64,000 nt of DNA from Burkholderiaceae bacterium (lineage in GTDB: Bacteria > Pseudomonadota > Gammaproteobacteria > Burkholderiales > Burkholderiaceae_D): positions 62,001 to 126,000 of the forward strand of contig SCTK01000005.1 of the NCBI GenBank assembly GCA_004298905.1, given 5' to 3'. Positions 1-10,087 of this stretch are shown in pieces. A model generated the notes under the pieces. The model was given only the letters and a program-made list of their open reading frames with translations. It did no database searches and had not been told where the DNA came from. The translations under genes and the position numbers were made by a program. Within the stretch, counting starts at the first letter, position 1. Each line of letters starts with the position of its first letter.

Positions 1-409
1 GGTTGGCGTGCTGGTTGATGTGGTCGGCGGTGAAGAGTCTCTGGGCAAGGATCTGGCCATGCACATTGCGGCGGGCAAGCCCAAGTCGCTCGATGCTTCT
101 GGCGTTGATGCCGCGCTGATCGAAACCGAGCGTCGCGTGGCGATTGAAAAAGCGCGCGAGTCCGGCAAGCCGGAAGCCATGCTGGAAAAAATTGCCGAAG
201 GCACGGTGCAGAAATTCCTCAAGGAAGTCACCTTGCTGGGCCAGGTGTTTGTGAAAGCCGAAGACGGCAAGCAAACCATCGAAGCCCTGCTCAAAGCCAA
301 AGGCGCTTCAGTGGCCAGCTTCACGCTGTATGTCGTGGGTGAGGGCATCGAAAAGAAAGCCAATGACTTTGCCGCCGAGGTGGCTGCGCAAGTCGCCGCA
401 GCGCGCTAA
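1..409 (+). CDS. tsf: Elongation factor Ts, C-terminal part (5' end outside window)
   Basis: EF-Ts is the cytosolic guanine-nucleotide exchange factor that recycles EF-Tu-GDP during translation. Only about the last 135 codons are present; the family is usually close to 290 residues, so the N-terminal module and half of the core lie upstream of base 1. The visible part opens with the core strand [11 protein letters not shown], followed by DLAMHIAA, a phrase typical of the EF-Ts dimerisation domain, and ends in an Ala-rich helix. The frame is already open at base 2. A clear hairpin terminator follows the stop and pyrH comes next, the usual rpsB-tsf-pyrH-frr order. The identity is secure from sequence and context. 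Confidence 0.93.
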   Translation, partial: VGVLVDVVGGEESLGKDLAMHIAAGKPKSLDASGVDAALIETERRVAIEKARESGKPEAMLEKIAEGTVQKFLKEVTLLGQVFVKAEDGKQTIEALLKAKGASVASFTLYVVGEGIEKKANDFAAEVAAQVAAAR

Positions 410-432
410 AAGCAAGTTAAAATGCAGCAAAC

Positions 433-459
433 AAAAAGGCCTGACACACAGGCCTTTTT
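433..459 (+). terminator. Rho-independent terminator after tsf
   Basis: A perfect 11-bp stem (AAAAAGGCCTG paired with CAGGCCTTTTT) closes on a 5-base ACACA loop, and the right arm ends in the T-run. It starts 24 bases after the tsf stop, so it should end the rpsB-tsf transcript. The A-run on the left arm means it could also work on the other strand. Confidence 0.85.
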
Positions 460-512
460 CTTACGGGCAGGGTTGAGACTGCCAGGAAAGTGAGAGTGCG
501 GCCATGCCCGTT

Positions 513-551
513 TCCCTCACCCCTACCCCCTCTCCCGGGGGGAGAGGGGAA
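513..551. repeat. GC-rich intergenic inverted repeat (REP-like) before pyrH
   Basis: A C-rich then G-rich stretch contains a 10-bp perfect inverted repeat: CCCCTCTCCC at 527-536 pairs with GGGAGAGGGG at 540-549 around a 3-base loop. Short intergenic elements of this composition are scattered through many proteobacterial genomes. It sits between the tsf terminator and pyrH. No T-run follows, so it is not an obvious terminator. Function unknown. Confidence 0.5.
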
Positions 552-594
552 GAATCGGATTGCTGCGCAATTTTCAAATTGACAAGAGGACAAG

Positions 595-1305
595 ATGCCG
601 GCCTATAAGCGCGTACTGCTCAAGTTATCCGGTGAGGCGTTGATGGGTGACGACGCCTACGGCATCAATCGCGCGACGATTGAACGCATGGTGGAGGAGG
701 TTGCCGAAGTTTCTCGCAGCGGCGTTGAGCTGGCAATCGTGATCGGCGGCGGCAATATTTTTCGTGGCGTGGCGCCGGGCGCGGCAGGCATGGATCGCGC
801 GACGGCCGATTACATGGGCATGCTGGCGACGGTGATGAATGCGTTGGCGCTGGCCGATGCCTTGCGCCAAGTGGGCGTGGTGGCGCGCGTGATGTCGGCC
901 ATCGACATTCAGCAAGTGGTGGAACCCTATATCCGTCCGAAGGCGCTGCAATATCTGGAAGAGGGCAAGGTGGTGATTTTTGCCGCCGGCACCGGCAACC
1001 CGTTCTTTACTACCGATACCGCCGCCGCTTTGCGCGGTTCCGAAATCGGCGCCGAGATCGTTTTGAAAGCGACCAAGGTGGATGGTGTCTACACGGCCGA
1101 TCCGAAGAAAGATCCCAAAGCCACACGTTACGCGACGATCACTTTCGACGAAGCGATCGGCAAGAATTTGCAAGTGATGGACGCTACCGCGTTTGCCCTC
1201 TGCCGCGATCAGGCGCTGCCGATCAAGGTATTCTCGATCACCAAGCCGGGCGCATTGAAGCGCGCGATTGCCGGTGGCGATGAAGGCACGCTGGTGCATG
1301 TTTGA
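595..1305 (+). CDS. pyrH: UMP kinase
   Basis: Cytosolic hexameric kinase that converts UMP to UDP with ATP in pyrimidine nucleotide synthesis. The 236-residue length is normal for bacterial PyrH. It belongs to the amino-acid-kinase fold: the N-terminal phosphate loop KLSGEALMG is at residues 10-18 and the glycine-rich GGGNIFRG loop near 52-59. [15 protein letters not shown] is the typical UMP/Mg region, and [15 protein letters not shown] the family signature. The ATG is preceded by an AGAGGA Shine-Dalgarno-like sequence. frr starts 12 bases after the stop, so the two are probably co-transcribed. Confidence 0.97.
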   Translation: MPAYKRVLLKLSGEALMGDDAYGINRATIERMVEEVAEVSRSGVELAIVIGGGNIFRGVAPGAAGMDRATADYMGMLATVMNALALADALRQVGVVARVMSAIDIQQVVEPYIRPKALQYLEEGKVVIFAAGTGNPFFTTDTAAALRGSEIGAEIVLKATKVDGVYTADPKKDPKATRYATITFDEAIGKNLQVMDATAFALCRDQALPIKVFSITKPGALKRAIAGGDEGTLVHV

Positions 1306-1317
1306 TGGAGAGTTGAA

Positions 1318-1878
1318 ATGAGCATTGCCGAGATCAAGAAAAATACCGAGCAAAAAATGCAGCGCTCACTGGACGCGCTGAAAAACGATTTGGCCAAGGT
1401 GCGCACCGGCCGCGCCCATACGGGTTTGCTGGACCACGTGCAGGTCGATTATTACGGTTCACTGGTGCCGATCAGCCAGGTCGCCAACCTGACCATGATT
1501 GATGCGCGCACGATCGGCGTGGCGCCGTGGGAAAAGAAAATGGTGGCGGCGGTCGAAAAAGCGATCCGCGAATCCGACCTCGGTCTGAACCCCGCGACGC
1601 AGGGTGAATTGATCCGTGTGCCGATGCCTGCGCTGACCGAAGAGCGCCGCCGCGAATTGACCAAGGTGGTGAAGTCCGAAGGTGAGACTGCCAAGGTGGC
1701 GATTCGCAACTTGCGCCGCGATGCCAACAACAGCTTGAAGGAATTGCTCAAGTCCAAGGAAATTTCGGAAGACGACGAGCGCCGCGCGCAGGATGATATT
1801 CAAAAGCTGACGGACAAATCGATTGCTGACGTTGACAGAATGGTCCAGCAAAAAGAAGCCGACATCATGACGGTTTGA
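1318..1878 (+). CDS. frr: Ribosome recycling factor
   Basis: With EF-G, RRF splits the post-termination ribosome. Its 186 residues match the family's usual 185. The protein is highly charged and helical, with the family phrases [15 protein letters not shown] near residues 28-42 and [15 protein letters not shown] near 100-114, and a C-terminal helix rich in Asp/Lys that completes the three-helix bundle. The ATG follows a GGAGAG ribosome-binding site. It lies between pyrH and uppS, the normal betaproteobacterial order. Confidence 0.97.
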   Translation: MSIAEIKKNTEQKMQRSLDALKNDLAKVRTGRAHTGLLDHVQVDYYGSLVPISQVANLTMIDARTIGVAPWEKKMVAAVEKAIRESDLGLNPATQGELIRVPMPALTEERRRELTKVVKSEGETAKVAIRNLRRDANNSLKELLKSKEISEDDERRAQDDIQKLTDKSIADVDRMVQQKEADIMTV

Positions 1879-1888
1879 AAGCAACACG

Positions 1889-2668
1889 GTGACCTCTTCC
1901 TCGACGCAAGCCGTTCCCGACACGCCCCAGATTCCGCGGCATATTGCCGTCATCATGGACGGCAATGGCCGCTGGGCGACCAAGCGTTTTCTGCCGCGTG
2001 TCGCCGGTCACAAAAAGGGCGTCGAGACAGTGCGCGAGATGGTGCGCAATTGCGCCGAGCTCGGTGTGGAATACCTGACCCTGTTTGCCTTCAGTTCAGA
2101 AAACTGGCGCCGTCCCAAGGAAGAGGTGTCGTTGCTGATGCGCCTGTTTATCAGTGTGCTGGAAAATGAAGTCAGCCGTCTCAATGAAAACGGCATCCGT
2201 CTGCGTGTAGTGGGCGATTTGTCGGCTTTCGATCCGGCGCTGCAAAAAGCGATTGCCACGGCCGAGCACAAAACCGCTGCAAATACGAAATTGTGTCTGA
2301 CCATTGCGGCTAACTACGGTGGCCGCTGGGATGTGTTGCAGGCGATGCGCCGCTTGCTCGTGGAGCAACCCGGTCTGACGCCGGAACAAGTCACTGAAGA
2401 AGCGTTCGTGCGCTACCTGTGCATGGCCGATGCGCCGGAACCCGATTTGTTCATTCGTACCGGCGGTGAGAAACGCATCAGCAATTTCCTGCTCTGGCAA
2501 TTGGCTTATACCGAACTGTATTTCACCGATACCTTCTGGCCGGATTTTGATCGCAATGCATTGCATCAGGCCATCCTTTCCTACCAGCAACGCGAACGCC
2601 GCTTCGGCCGCACCAGCGCACAGGTGCAGGCTGAATCGGCCGCGGTGAGTGCGCAAGCGGCATGCTGA
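1889..2668 (+). CDS. uppS: Undecaprenyl diphosphate synthase (cis-prenyltransferase)
   Basis: Condenses isopentenyl diphosphate onto farnesyl diphosphate to make the C55 carrier for peptidoglycan and other envelope polymers. The signature [13 protein letters not shown] lies near residues 18-30 and contains the catalytic Asp. FSSENWRRP and the C-terminal [15 protein letters not shown] signature are also present. The start is the GTG 10 bases after frr; the next in-frame Met is inside the catalytic motif, so a later start is impossible. Length is 259 residues. The end overlaps cdsA by 7 bases, which suggests translational coupling. Confidence 0.95.
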   Translation: MTSSSTQAVPDTPQIPRHIAVIMDGNGRWATKRFLPRVAGHKKGVETVREMVRNCAELGVEYLTLFAFSSENWRRPKEEVSLLMRLFISVLENEVSRLNENGIRLRVVGDLSAFDPALQKAIATAEHKTAANTKLCLTIAANYGGRWDVLQAMRRLLVEQPGLTPEQVTEEAFVRYLCMADAPEPDLFIRTGGEKRISNFLLWQLAYTELYFTDTFWPDFDRNALHQAILSYQQRERRFGRTSAQVQAESAAVSAQAAC

Positions 2669-3483
2669 TAACTCGCGTCATTACAGCTGTTGTCCTGCTG
2701 GCAGTATTACTTCCCGTTTTATTTTTTGCACCGGTTGTGGCTTGGGCGCTGCTGACCTTGGCAGTGCTGGCCGCGGGCGGTTGGGAATGGGCGCGCATGT
2801 TCGGGATGCGGCAGCCGTTGTGGTTGGCGGCCCTGATTCTTGTGCTGGGCCTTGGTTGGATCGCGCTGTTCTGGTCGGGTGCGTGGCCGCCGCAGATGAG
2901 CCGTGTGATTTATGTGCTCGCGGCATCGTTCTGGTTGTTGCTGGCGCCGTGGTTACTGCTGCGCCAGCGCAATATCCTGCAATGGCGCAGCATCGCGCTG
3001 CCGGTATTGCTGGCCGCCTGGCTCGCACTGGTGGAGGCGCGCCAGCAGGGCATTTTGTTCATGCTGAGCATCATGCTGCTGGTCTGGGCGGCTGACATCG
3101 GCGCCTATTTCGCAGGCAAGCGCTTTGGCAAACACAAACTGGCGCCAGCGATCAGCCCCGGTAAAACCTGGGAAGGCGTGGCCGGTGGCTTGCTGGCCGC
3201 GATACTACTCAGTGTGTGGCTCGCTACGGCAGACTGGAGTGGCGACAGTTATTTTGCACGCATCGCACAACACTACGGTTTGGGCGGCCTGCTGCCGATG
3301 GTGATCGTGCTGGTGTCTTTGAGCATCGTTGGCGATTTGTTCGAGTCTCTGCTCAAACGTCAGGCCGGGATCAAGGATAGCAGCGGTTTGCTGCCCGGCC
3401 ATGGTGGCGTGCTTGATCGCATCGATGCCTTGCTGCCGGTGTTGCCAGTGGCGATGCTGTTTTATTTCTGGAGTGTGGCGTGA
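2662..3483 (+). CDS. cdsA: Phosphatidate cytidylyltransferase
   Basis: Integral membrane enzyme that makes CDP-diacylglycerol from CTP and phosphatidic acid, the branch point of phospholipid synthesis. The 273-residue protein is strongly hydrophobic with about seven or eight membrane segments. The CDP-alcohol synthase signature is at the C-terminus ([19 protein letters not shown], then [15 protein letters not shown]), and [12 protein letters not shown] is present upstream. The ATG overlaps the end of uppS, and the stop overlaps or abuts the dxr start. Confidence 0.94.
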   Translation: MLITRVITAVVLLAVLLPVLFFAPVVAWALLTLAVLAAGGWEWARMFGMRQPLWLAALILVLGLGWIALFWSGAWPPQMSRVIYVLAASFWLLLAPWLLLRQRNILQWRSIALPVLLAAWLALVEARQQGILFMLSIMLLVWAADIGAYFAGKRFGKHKLAPAISPGKTWEGVAGGLLAAILLSVWLATADWSGDSYFARIAQHYGLGGLLPMVIVLVSLSIVGDLFESLLKRQAGIKDSSGLLPGHGGVLDRIDALLPVLPVAMLFYFWSVA

Positions 3484-4682
3484 TGGCCGCCGTACAGCGC
3501 ATCACGGTGCTGGGTGCGACCGGTTCGATCGGTTTGAATACGCTCGATGTGGTGCGTCGTCATCCCGCGCGTTTTCAGATATTCGCTCTGACGGCGCAGC
3601 GCCGCCGCGATGAATTGCTGACCTTGTGTCTGGAATTCAAGCCGCGTTTTGCAGTGATGTCCGATGCGGCCGATGCGCAGTGGCTGGCGGAACAATTGCA
3701 GCAGGCCCGTCTTAGCACCGAGGTGCTCAGCGGAGAGGCCGGCCTGTGCGCCGTGGCGGCGCATGATGAAGTCGATACGGTGATGGCGGCGATTGTCGGC
3801 GCAGCGGGCCTGCCTGCCGCTTTTGCGGCGGCACAGGCGGGCAAGCGCGTGCTGCTGGCCAACAAGGAAGCGCTGGTGATGGCCGGTGCCATTTTCATGG
3901 AGACGGTCAAGCAGGCGGGCGCGACGCTGCTGCCGATCGACAGTGAACACAATGCCATTTTCCAATGCCTGCCGGTGGAATTGCAGCGGCGCGACAACGT
4001 GCCGCAAGCACACCACGGAATTTCGCGCTTGATCCTGACTGCTTCGGGCGGGCCTTTTCGCACGCTGCCTCTGGCCGAGCTCGCACATGTGACGCCGGAA
4101 CAGGCGTGCGCGCATCCCAACTGGTCGATGGGGCAGAAAATCTCGGTCGATTCGGCCACCATGATGAACAAGGGTCTGGAGGTCATCGAGGCGCATTGGT
4201 TGTTCGATTTTCCGCCGGAACAGATCGATGTTCTGATTCATCCGCAAAGCGTGGTGCATTCGATGGTGGAGTATTGCGACGGTTCGGTGCTGGCGCAAAT
4301 GGGCCAGCCCGATATGCGCACGCCGATTGCCAATGCCCTGGCCTGGCCGGAACGCATTGACGCGGGCGTGGCGCGGCTGGATCTGCCGCAACTGGCTTCG
4401 CTGACCTTTGAAACGCCAGACCTGCAACGCTTTCCCTGCTTGCAATTGGCCTGTGACGTGCTGCACGCTGGGCCGGCGGCTGCGGTGGTGCTCAATGCCG
4501 CCAATGAAATTTGCGTGGCGGCCTTTCTTGCGCGGCAGATTGGTTTTTTGAAGATTGCGGAAACCATTGCACGCGTGCTCGATCAAATTCCACAACGTGC
4601 CTTGGCCACGCTGGACGATGTGCTGGAACTGGATCAACAGACGCGCGCCGTGACGCGGCAACGGCTTGGATTAAACACCTGA
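3483..4682 (+). CDS. dxr: 1-deoxy-D-xylulose-5-phosphate reductoisomerase
   Basis: Second step of the MEP isoprenoid pathway: NADPH-dependent rearrangement of DXP to 2-C-methyl-D-erythritol 4-phosphate in the cytosol. The N-terminal NADPH motif [15 protein letters not shown] is seen. The metal/substrate segment [11 protein letters not shown] is present, as are the loop [16 protein letters not shown] and the following [15 protein letters not shown]. Length (399 residues) is normal. I prefer the ATG at 3483 to the GTG one codon earlier; either overlaps the cdsA stop. It sits with uppS, the downstream user of its product. Confidence 0.95.
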   Translation: MAAVQRITVLGATGSIGLNTLDVVRRHPARFQIFALTAQRRRDELLTLCLEFKPRFAVMSDAADAQWLAEQLQQARLSTEVLSGEAGLCAVAAHDEVDTVMAAIVGAAGLPAAFAAAQAGKRVLLANKEALVMAGAIFMETVKQAGATLLPIDSEHNAIFQCLPVELQRRDNVPQAHHGISRLILTASGGPFRTLPLAELAHVTPEQACAHPNWSMGQKISVDSATMMNKGLEVIEAHWLFDFPPEQIDVLIHPQSVVHSMVEYCDGSVLAQMGQPDMRTPIANALAWPERIDAGVARLDLPQLASLTFETPDLQRFPCLQLACDVLHAGPAAAVVLNAANEICVAAFLARQIGFLKIAETIARVLDQIPQRALATLDDVLELDQQTRAVTRQRLGLNT

Positions 4683-4683
4683 C

Positions 4684-6033
4684 ATGACAACCCTGTTTGC
4701 ATTTCTGTTTGTGATTGCTGTACTCATCGTGGTGCACGAGCTGGGGCACTACTGGGTGGCGCGCTGGTGCGGGGTCAAGGTACTACGCTTCTCGGTGGGT
4801 TTTGGCAAACCCTTGTGGATCAAACGTCTTGGTCCGGATCAAACCGAATGGGTGTTGTCGCTGATTCCCTTGGGGGGTTACGTCAAAATGCTTGATGAGC
4901 GGGAAGCGGAAACGCCGATTGCCGCCAATGAATTGCCACGCGCCTTCAATCGTCAGCCGGTGTTCAAACGCATACTCATTGTGGTTGCAGGCCCGATGGC
5001 CAATTTTCTGCTGGCGATTGCCGTGTATTGGACCATCAATCTGGTCGGCATCACCGCGCCGCCTGCACGGCTGGCGCAACCTGCGGCCGCATCCATTGCG
5101 GCGCAGGCGGGCGTAACGAGCGGTGATGTCATCGCCGCCATTAATGGTCAGACGGTGCATTCCTGGAACGATGTGGGTTGGCTGCTTACCTTGGCGGCGG
5201 CGGATCATGATCCGGTTATGCTGACCTTGCGTCGTGGTTCGGAACAGCGCCAGGTAGAGTTACCAACCCAGAGCACACATCTGGATGAAACCAGTTTGAA
5301 TGTCGCCAGCCAATTGGGATTGAATGTGGCGGAGCTCGCGCCGGTGGTGGGATCGGTGATCGCAAATCAACCGGCCCAGCAGGCGGGCTTGCTGGAAGGC
5401 GATCGGATATTGGCGGTCGGCGATGCCCCGGTTGAAACTGTGCGGCAATTGATCGAATTGATTCGCCAACATCCAGATCAGGCACTGAGCTTTGCTGTGC
5501 AGCGTGGTGACGAATCGTTTGCATTGAATATCACGCCGCAGGCGGAACAGCAGCCTATGCCTGGTGGAGCGACTCAAACGGTTGGCAAAATCGGCGCCGG
5601 TCTGGCCGCGCAGTATGATCTGGAGCTGGTGCGTTTCGGCATCACCGATGGCGTGGTGCAGGCGGTTCAGCGTACCTGGCAAACGGCAACCTTCAACTTG
5701 CACATGCTCGGCAAGCTGGTCCGAGGTCAGTTGTCGTTGAGCAATTTAAGCGGCCCGGTCACCATCGCAGACTATGCGGGGCAAGCCGTCAAGCTGGGCT
5801 GGATTCAGTACTTTGCTCTCATTGCCGCGATCAGCATCAGCCTGGGGGTCTTGAATTTATTGCCGATCCCGACGCTGGATGGCGGGCATTTGTTGTATTA
5901 TTTGGCCGAAATTTCATTACGCAAACCGTTGCCGCAGCAGGTACAGGAGATCGGGCAACGGGTCGGAATTGCGCTGTTGTTGATGTTGATGAGCGTCGCG
6001 CTCTTCAACGACATTGTGCGCTTGATCCGCTAA
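4684..6033 (+). CDS. rseP: RIP metalloprotease RseP (site-2 protease)
   Basis: Inner-membrane zinc protease that cleaves anti-sigma factor RseA (and leftover signal peptides) within the membrane, releasing sigma-E during envelope stress. The zinc motif HELGH is at residues 18-22 in the first membrane helix. Two PDZ-like regions lie in the central periplasmic part, and the third metal ligand is in the PTLDGGH motif (Asp about residue 399) near the C-terminus. Length is 449 residues. The start follows the dxr stop by one base. It lies directly upstream of bamA, the standard arrangement. Confidence 0.95.
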   Translation: MTTLFAFLFVIAVLIVVHELGHYWVARWCGVKVLRFSVGFGKPLWIKRLGPDQTEWVLSLIPLGGYVKMLDEREAETPIAANELPRAFNRQPVFKRILIVVAGPMANFLLAIAVYWTINLVGITAPPARLAQPAAASIAAQAGVTSGDVIAAINGQTVHSWNDVGWLLTLAAADHDPVMLTLRRGSEQRQVELPTQSTHLDETSLNVASQLGLNVAELAPVVGSVIANQPAQQAGLLEGDRILAVGDAPVETVRQLIELIRQHPDQALSFAVQRGDESFALNITPQAEQQPMPGGATQTVGKIGAGLAAQYDLELVRFGITDGVVQAVQRTWQTATFNLHMLGKLVRGQLSLSNLSGPVTIADYAGQAVKLGWIQYFALIAAISISLGVLNLLPIPTLDGGHLLYYLAEISLRKPLPQQVQEIGQRVGIALLLMLMSVALFNDIVRLIR

Positions 6034-6146
6034 GCGGACATTAGCTGCAGATTAAGCTGGGCAAACAAGAATGAGGCAGCCGGGGGCGATCAGCACTTTG
6101 ATGTGCGGTCTCCGGATAATTACATTGAAAAGAAACAGGGTCTGAC

Positions 6147-8456
6147 TTGTCGAATCGAATCCTTTCACGCCAGCTGGCAAAAATATTCTGTACAGCGTCG
6201 CTGGGCCTGGGCTGTCTGACCAGTCCCTATGCTTCCGCATTTGAACCCTTTGTCGTGCGCGACATTCGTGTCGATGGCATTCAGCGCACTGAAGCAGGTA
6301 CGGTGTTCAGTTATCTCCCCGTGCACGTCGGCGACACAATGACCGACGAGAAAGCGGCCGAAGCGATCAAGGCCTTGTTTGCCACCGGTTTTTTCAAGGA
6401 TGTGCGTCTCGAAGTTGAGAAGGACGTATTGGTCGTGCTGGTCGAAGAACGGCCCGCGATTGCAGCCGTGGATTTTGTCGGGGCTAAGGAATTCGACAAG
6501 GACGTCTTGAAGAGGGCTTTGAAGGAGATTGGTGTCGCCGAATCGCGTATTTTTGACCGTTCTTCCCTTGAGCGCGCTGAACAGGAATTGAAGCGGCAAT
6601 ATCTTTCGCATGGCAAGTATGGTTTGCGTATTACCACCACGGTGACACCACTGGAACGCAACCGCGTTGCGATTTCCTTCAAATTGGACGAAGGTCAGAT
6701 TGCGAAAATTCAGGGGATTAATTTTGTCGGCAACCAGGCTTTCAAGGAATCGGTGCTGGTCGATCAGATGAAATTGGCGACACCCGGCTGGATGTCCTGG
6801 TTCACAAAAAGCGATCAATACTCGCGCCAGAAGTTGTCTGGTGATCTGGAAACCCTGCGCTCGTTTTATCTTGATCGCGGCTATATGGAATTTCAGATCG
6901 ATTCCACCCAGGTTTCCATCAGCGCTGATAAGAAAGAGGTCTTCCTCACCATCAATATTACAGAGGGTGAAAAATTCACGATCTCCGACGTCAAATTGGC
7001 CGGCGATCTGCTGGGTCGTGAGCAGGAATTGACTGCACTAATCAAGATCAAGAGGGGCGAAGCGTATTCCGGTACGCAGATGAACGAAACCCTCAAGGCG
7101 ATCACTGACCGGCTGGGTGCTTTTGGTTACGCCTTTGCCAATGCGAATGCGGCGCCTGATATCGACCGCGATAAACATCAGGTGGCGTTCACGATTTTTG
7201 TCGATCCGGGCCGCCGTGTGTATGTGCGTCAAGTGAATGTTATTGGCAACAGCCGTACGCGCGATGTGGTGATCCGGCGCGAAATGCGGCAATTCGAAAG
7301 TTCCTGGTATGACGCGGAGAAAGTTACGCAATCGCGCGACCGTGTTGACCGCCTTGGATATTTCAAAGAAGTTGCGATTGAAACACCCCCGGTCACCGGG
7401 GTGACCGATCAGGTCGATGTCAATGTACGCGTGGAAGAAAAGCCCACTGGCAGCTTTACGCTGGGAGCCGGTTTTTCCAGTTCTGAAAAGGTGATACTGA
7501 CGACCGGCATTCAGGAGCAAAATATTTTCGGCAGCGGCAAATCGCTGGCCTTGAATGTCAACACTTCCAAGGCAAATACGACATATGTTCTTTCGCATGG
7601 TGACCCCTACTTTACTGAAGACGGGGTCAGTCGTTCGACCGATTTGGCTTTCCGCAAGACCCAAGGGGGGCCATTAGGTTTGGGAACCTTTGTCGTCAAA
7701 ACCAGCAAATTGGGGGTGCGTTTTGGTGTGCCCACATCAGATTACGATCGGATGAGTTATGGCCTTGCCTATGAAGGCACCGATCTGCAACTGGATTCGA
7801 CCAGCCCGCTCAATTATCAGACTTATGCCAGTGAGTTCGGCAATAAAAGCAATGCCTTGGTTGCCAGCGTGGGCTGGTCGCGTGACACACGCGACAGCGG
7901 GCTGGCGCCATCAAAAGGTCGCTTCAGCCGCGCCGATCTGGATGTGACTGTGCCAGCCGGCGATTTACGCTACGCGCGTGCAACCTACCAGGATCAGTAC
8001 TACTACAAAGTTAGCCGAGACTACACAATCGCGTTCAATGGAGAAATCGATTACGGCAAAGGTTTTGGCGGCAAACCCTATCCCATCTTCAAGAATTTCT
8101 TTGCCGGCGGCATTGGTTCGGTGCGGGGCTACAAAGATGCTACGCTGGGTCCCCGCGATGCCAATGGCAACCCGACTGGAGGTGCCAGCCGCTTGTTTGG
8201 CAACGTCGAGTTCCTGATGCCGATGCCGGGTCTGGGGAGCGACCGGACGGTACGCTTATTTGGCTTCTTTGACGGCGGTAATGTCTATGCTGAAGGACAG
8301 AAAATTCAACTGTCTGATTTGCGTTATTCTGTCGGTTTTGGTGTGAACTGGCTGTCGCCCATGGGGCCGTTTAAACTGAGCTTTGGTCATGCGTTGAATC
8401 GCAAGGAGCCTGAACAGGCTCAGAGTCTCCAGTTCACGTTCGGCACGGGATTTTAA
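6147..8456 (+). CDS. bamA: Outer membrane assembly factor BamA
   Basis: Core of the BAM complex that folds beta-barrel proteins into the outer membrane. A cleavable signal peptide ends at about ASA/FEPF (residue 30). Five POTRA repeats follow to roughly residue 430, for example FVVRDIRVDGIQRTEAGTV and VYVRQVNVIGNSRTRD. A 16-strand barrel comes next with the VRGY motif (GIGSVRGYKD) and a terminal aromatic (FTFGTGF). Length 769 is normal. The start appears to be a TTG, preceded by AACAGGG; no closer ATG would keep the signal peptide. It is separated from rseP by 113 bases. Confidence 0.95.
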   Translation: MSNRILSRQLAKIFCTASLGLGCLTSPYASAFEPFVVRDIRVDGIQRTEAGTVFSYLPVHVGDTMTDEKAAEAIKALFATGFFKDVRLEVEKDVLVVLVEERPAIAAVDFVGAKEFDKDVLKRALKEIGVAESRIFDRSSLERAEQELKRQYLSHGKYGLRITTTVTPLERNRVAISFKLDEGQIAKIQGINFVGNQAFKESVLVDQMKLATPGWMSWFTKSDQYSRQKLSGDLETLRSFYLDRGYMEFQIDSTQVSISADKKEVFLTINITEGEKFTISDVKLAGDLLGREQELTALIKIKRGEAYSGTQMNETLKAITDRLGAFGYAFANANAAPDIDRDKHQVAFTIFVDPGRRVYVRQVNVIGNSRTRDVVIRREMRQFESSWYDAEKVTQSRDRVDRLGYFKEVAIETPPVTGVTDQVDVNVRVEEKPTGSFTLGAGFSSSEKVILTTGIQEQNIFGSGKSLALNVNTSKANTTYVLSHGDPYFTEDGVSRSTDLAFRKTQGGPLGLGTFVVKTSKLGVRFGVPTSDYDRMSYGLAYEGTDLQLDSTSPLNYQTYASEFGNKSNALVASVGWSRDTRDSGLAPSKGRFSRADLDVTVPAGDLRYARATYQDQYYYKVSRDYTIAFNGEIDYGKGFGGKPYPIFKNFFAGGIGSVRGYKDATLGPRDANGNPTGGASRLFGNVEFLMPMPGLGSDRTVRLFGFFDGGNVYAEGQKIQLSDLRYSVGFGVNWLSPMGPFKLSFGHALNRKEPEQAQSLQFTFGTGF

Positions 8457-8494
8457 TAGGACCTTTGGTCTCGGGATTTATGTTGGAGAAAGAT

Positions 8495-9013
8495 ATGCGA
8501 AACAAAACAGAATGGCTGCTCGGCGTCGTGTTCAGCGCGGCATTGCTATGTTCCGCCACCTTGTCTGCGCAGGAAATCAAGATTGGCTATATCGAAGCGC
8601 AACGCATCCTCAGTGAGTCGGCGCCGGCCAAGGCTGCTTCGGAAAAATTGCAGCAGGAGTTTTCCAAACGCAAAAAGGATTTGGACGCTATTGAAGCAGG
8701 CTTGAAATCGGCTAGCGAGAAATATGAAAAAGATGCGCCAGTCATGGCGGACACAGAGCGTCAGCGTCGTCAACGCGAGTTGGCTGAGATGGATCGCGAT
8801 CTTCAGCGCAAGCAACGCGAATTCAATGAAGACTTGAACCACCGTCAGAATGAAGAGCGCGTAGCCGTATTGACTCGCGCGCGCCGAGTGATTGCCGAAA
8901 TCGCCGAGAAAGAAAAATACGACGTGATTCTGGTCGATGAGGCTGTGGCCCATGCCAGCAAGCGCGTTGACATCACCGACAAAGTCATCAGCGCTTTGAA
9001 CAGCAGTAAGTAA
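8495..9013 (+). CDS. skp: Periplasmic chaperone Skp/OmpH
   Basis: Trimeric periplasmic chaperone that carries unfolded outer-membrane proteins to BamA. The ATG at 8495 is chosen because TTGGAGAAAG stands just before it and because it gives a standard signal peptide ending at SAQ/EIKIGY. A GTG 30 bases upstream would add a poor leader. The mature protein (about 150 residues) is mostly charged coiled coil (residues 45-120), the tentacle helices of Skp, with a C-terminal strand YDVILVDEAV. It follows bamA by 38 bases and precedes lpxD, as in most Proteobacteria. Confidence 0.93.
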   Translation: MRNKTEWLLGVVFSAALLCSATLSAQEIKIGYIEAQRILSESAPAKAASEKLQQEFSKRKKDLDAIEAGLKSASEKYEKDAPVMADTERQRRQRELAEMDRDLQRKQREFNEDLNHRQNEERVAVLTRARRVIAEIAEKEKYDVILVDEAVAHASKRVDITDKVISALNSSK

Positions 9014-9025
9014 ACTGCCACGGCG

Positions 9026-10084
9026 GTGCTGACACTCAAACAGATTGTGGCCACCCTCGGGGGGCGCTTGCATGGACGGGAAGACATAGTCATCCATGGC
9101 ATTGCTCCGCTCAAGACCGCAGGCGCAGGGCAAATTTCTTTTGTTGCGCAAGCCAAGAGTCTGAAACAAGCGGCCGCATCGCAGGCCGAAGCCTTGATCC
9201 TTTCAGCGTCGAGTTTGCAAAGTTTGCAGGGGAAGTTACCCGCGCACACAGCCGTCATCGAAGTCGATGACCCCTATCTCTATTACGCCCGCCTGTCCCA
9301 ATTATTTGTTCGTCACGAAACGGTTACAGCGCCACTGCATCATCCAACAGCGGCGATCGACGCCAGCGCAGTGGTAGATTCGTCGGCACGCATCGACGCG
9401 CAGGTGGTGATCGAAGCGGGTGCGGTGATTGGTCCGCGTTGCCGCATTGGTGCCGGATCTGTCATTGGTGCACGTGCGCAACTTGGTGCTGACACACAAC
9501 TGCATCCACGCGTCACGCTATATGCCGATTGCCTGATTGGCCAGCGCTGCATCATTCATTCTGGCGCAGTGATTGGCGCGGATGGTTTTGGGTTTGCCAA
9601 TGATCGCGGTGCCTGGGTAAAGATCGCGCAACTGGGCCGGGTGGTGATCGGCGATGATGTTGAGATCGGCGCCAACACCACCATCGATCGTGGCGCATTG
9701 GGCGATACGGTGATCGAAGAGGGCGTCAAGCTCGACAATCAGATTCAGATCGGCCACAACACGCATATCGGTGCGCACACGGCGATGGCCGGTTGTGTTG
9801 GCGTAGCAGGCAGTGCGCGCATTGGCAAGCATTGCATGTTCGGTGGCGCGGCGATGATTCTGGGGCATCTTGAAATTGCCGATCGGGTGACCGTTTCTTC
9901 CGGCACACTGATCTCCCGTTCGATCACCGAGCCGGGTATGTATACTGGCATTTTTCCGGCCCAGGCTAATGCCGACTGGGAAAAGACGGCGGCTGTTTTG
10001 CGCCAGCTGCCCGATTTTCGTCAACGTTTGAAAGCCCTGGAAGTGTTGCTGTCGCAGGCAAATGCACCCAACGATAAAGAGTAA
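9026..10084 (+). CDS. lpxD: UDP-3-O-acylglucosamine N-acyltransferase
   Basis: Third step of lipid A synthesis: transfers an R-3-hydroxyacyl chain from ACP to the 2-amino group of UDP-3-O-acylglucosamine. An N-terminal substrate domain (about 1-100) is followed by a left-handed beta-helix of hexapeptide repeats (about 105-310) and a C-terminal helix. QIGHNTHIGAHTAMAG holds the catalytic His, and GADGFGFANDRG is conserved. The start is a GTG 12 bases after skp with only a weak ribosome-binding site, so coupling to skp is likely. Length 352. Confidence 0.95.
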   Translation: MLTLKQIVATLGGRLHGREDIVIHGIAPLKTAGAGQISFVAQAKSLKQAAASQAEALILSASSLQSLQGKLPAHTAVIEVDDPYLYYARLSQLFVRHETVTAPLHHPTAAIDASAVVDSSARIDAQVVIEAGAVIGPRCRIGAGSVIGARAQLGADTQLHPRVTLYADCLIGQRCIIHSGAVIGADGFGFANDRGAWVKIAQLGRVVIGDDVEIGANTTIDRGALGDTVIEEGVKLDNQIQIGHNTHIGAHTAMAGCVGVAGSARIGKHCMFGGAAMILGHLEIADRVTVSSGTLISRSITEPGMYTGIFPAQANADWEKTAAVLRQLPDFRQRLKALEVLLSQANAPNDKE

Positions 10085-10087
10085 ATC

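Noticed and set aside
3462-4661. A 399-codon open frame on the minus strand across dxr
   Set aside because: It mirrors dxr almost exactly, is rich in His, Arg and Gln, and has no recognisable domain; it is a GC-bias shadow of the real gene.
6028-6040. Terminator hairpin at the end of rseP (TCCGC/GCGGA)
   Set aside because: The stem is only five bases, overlaps the stop codon and has no T-run.
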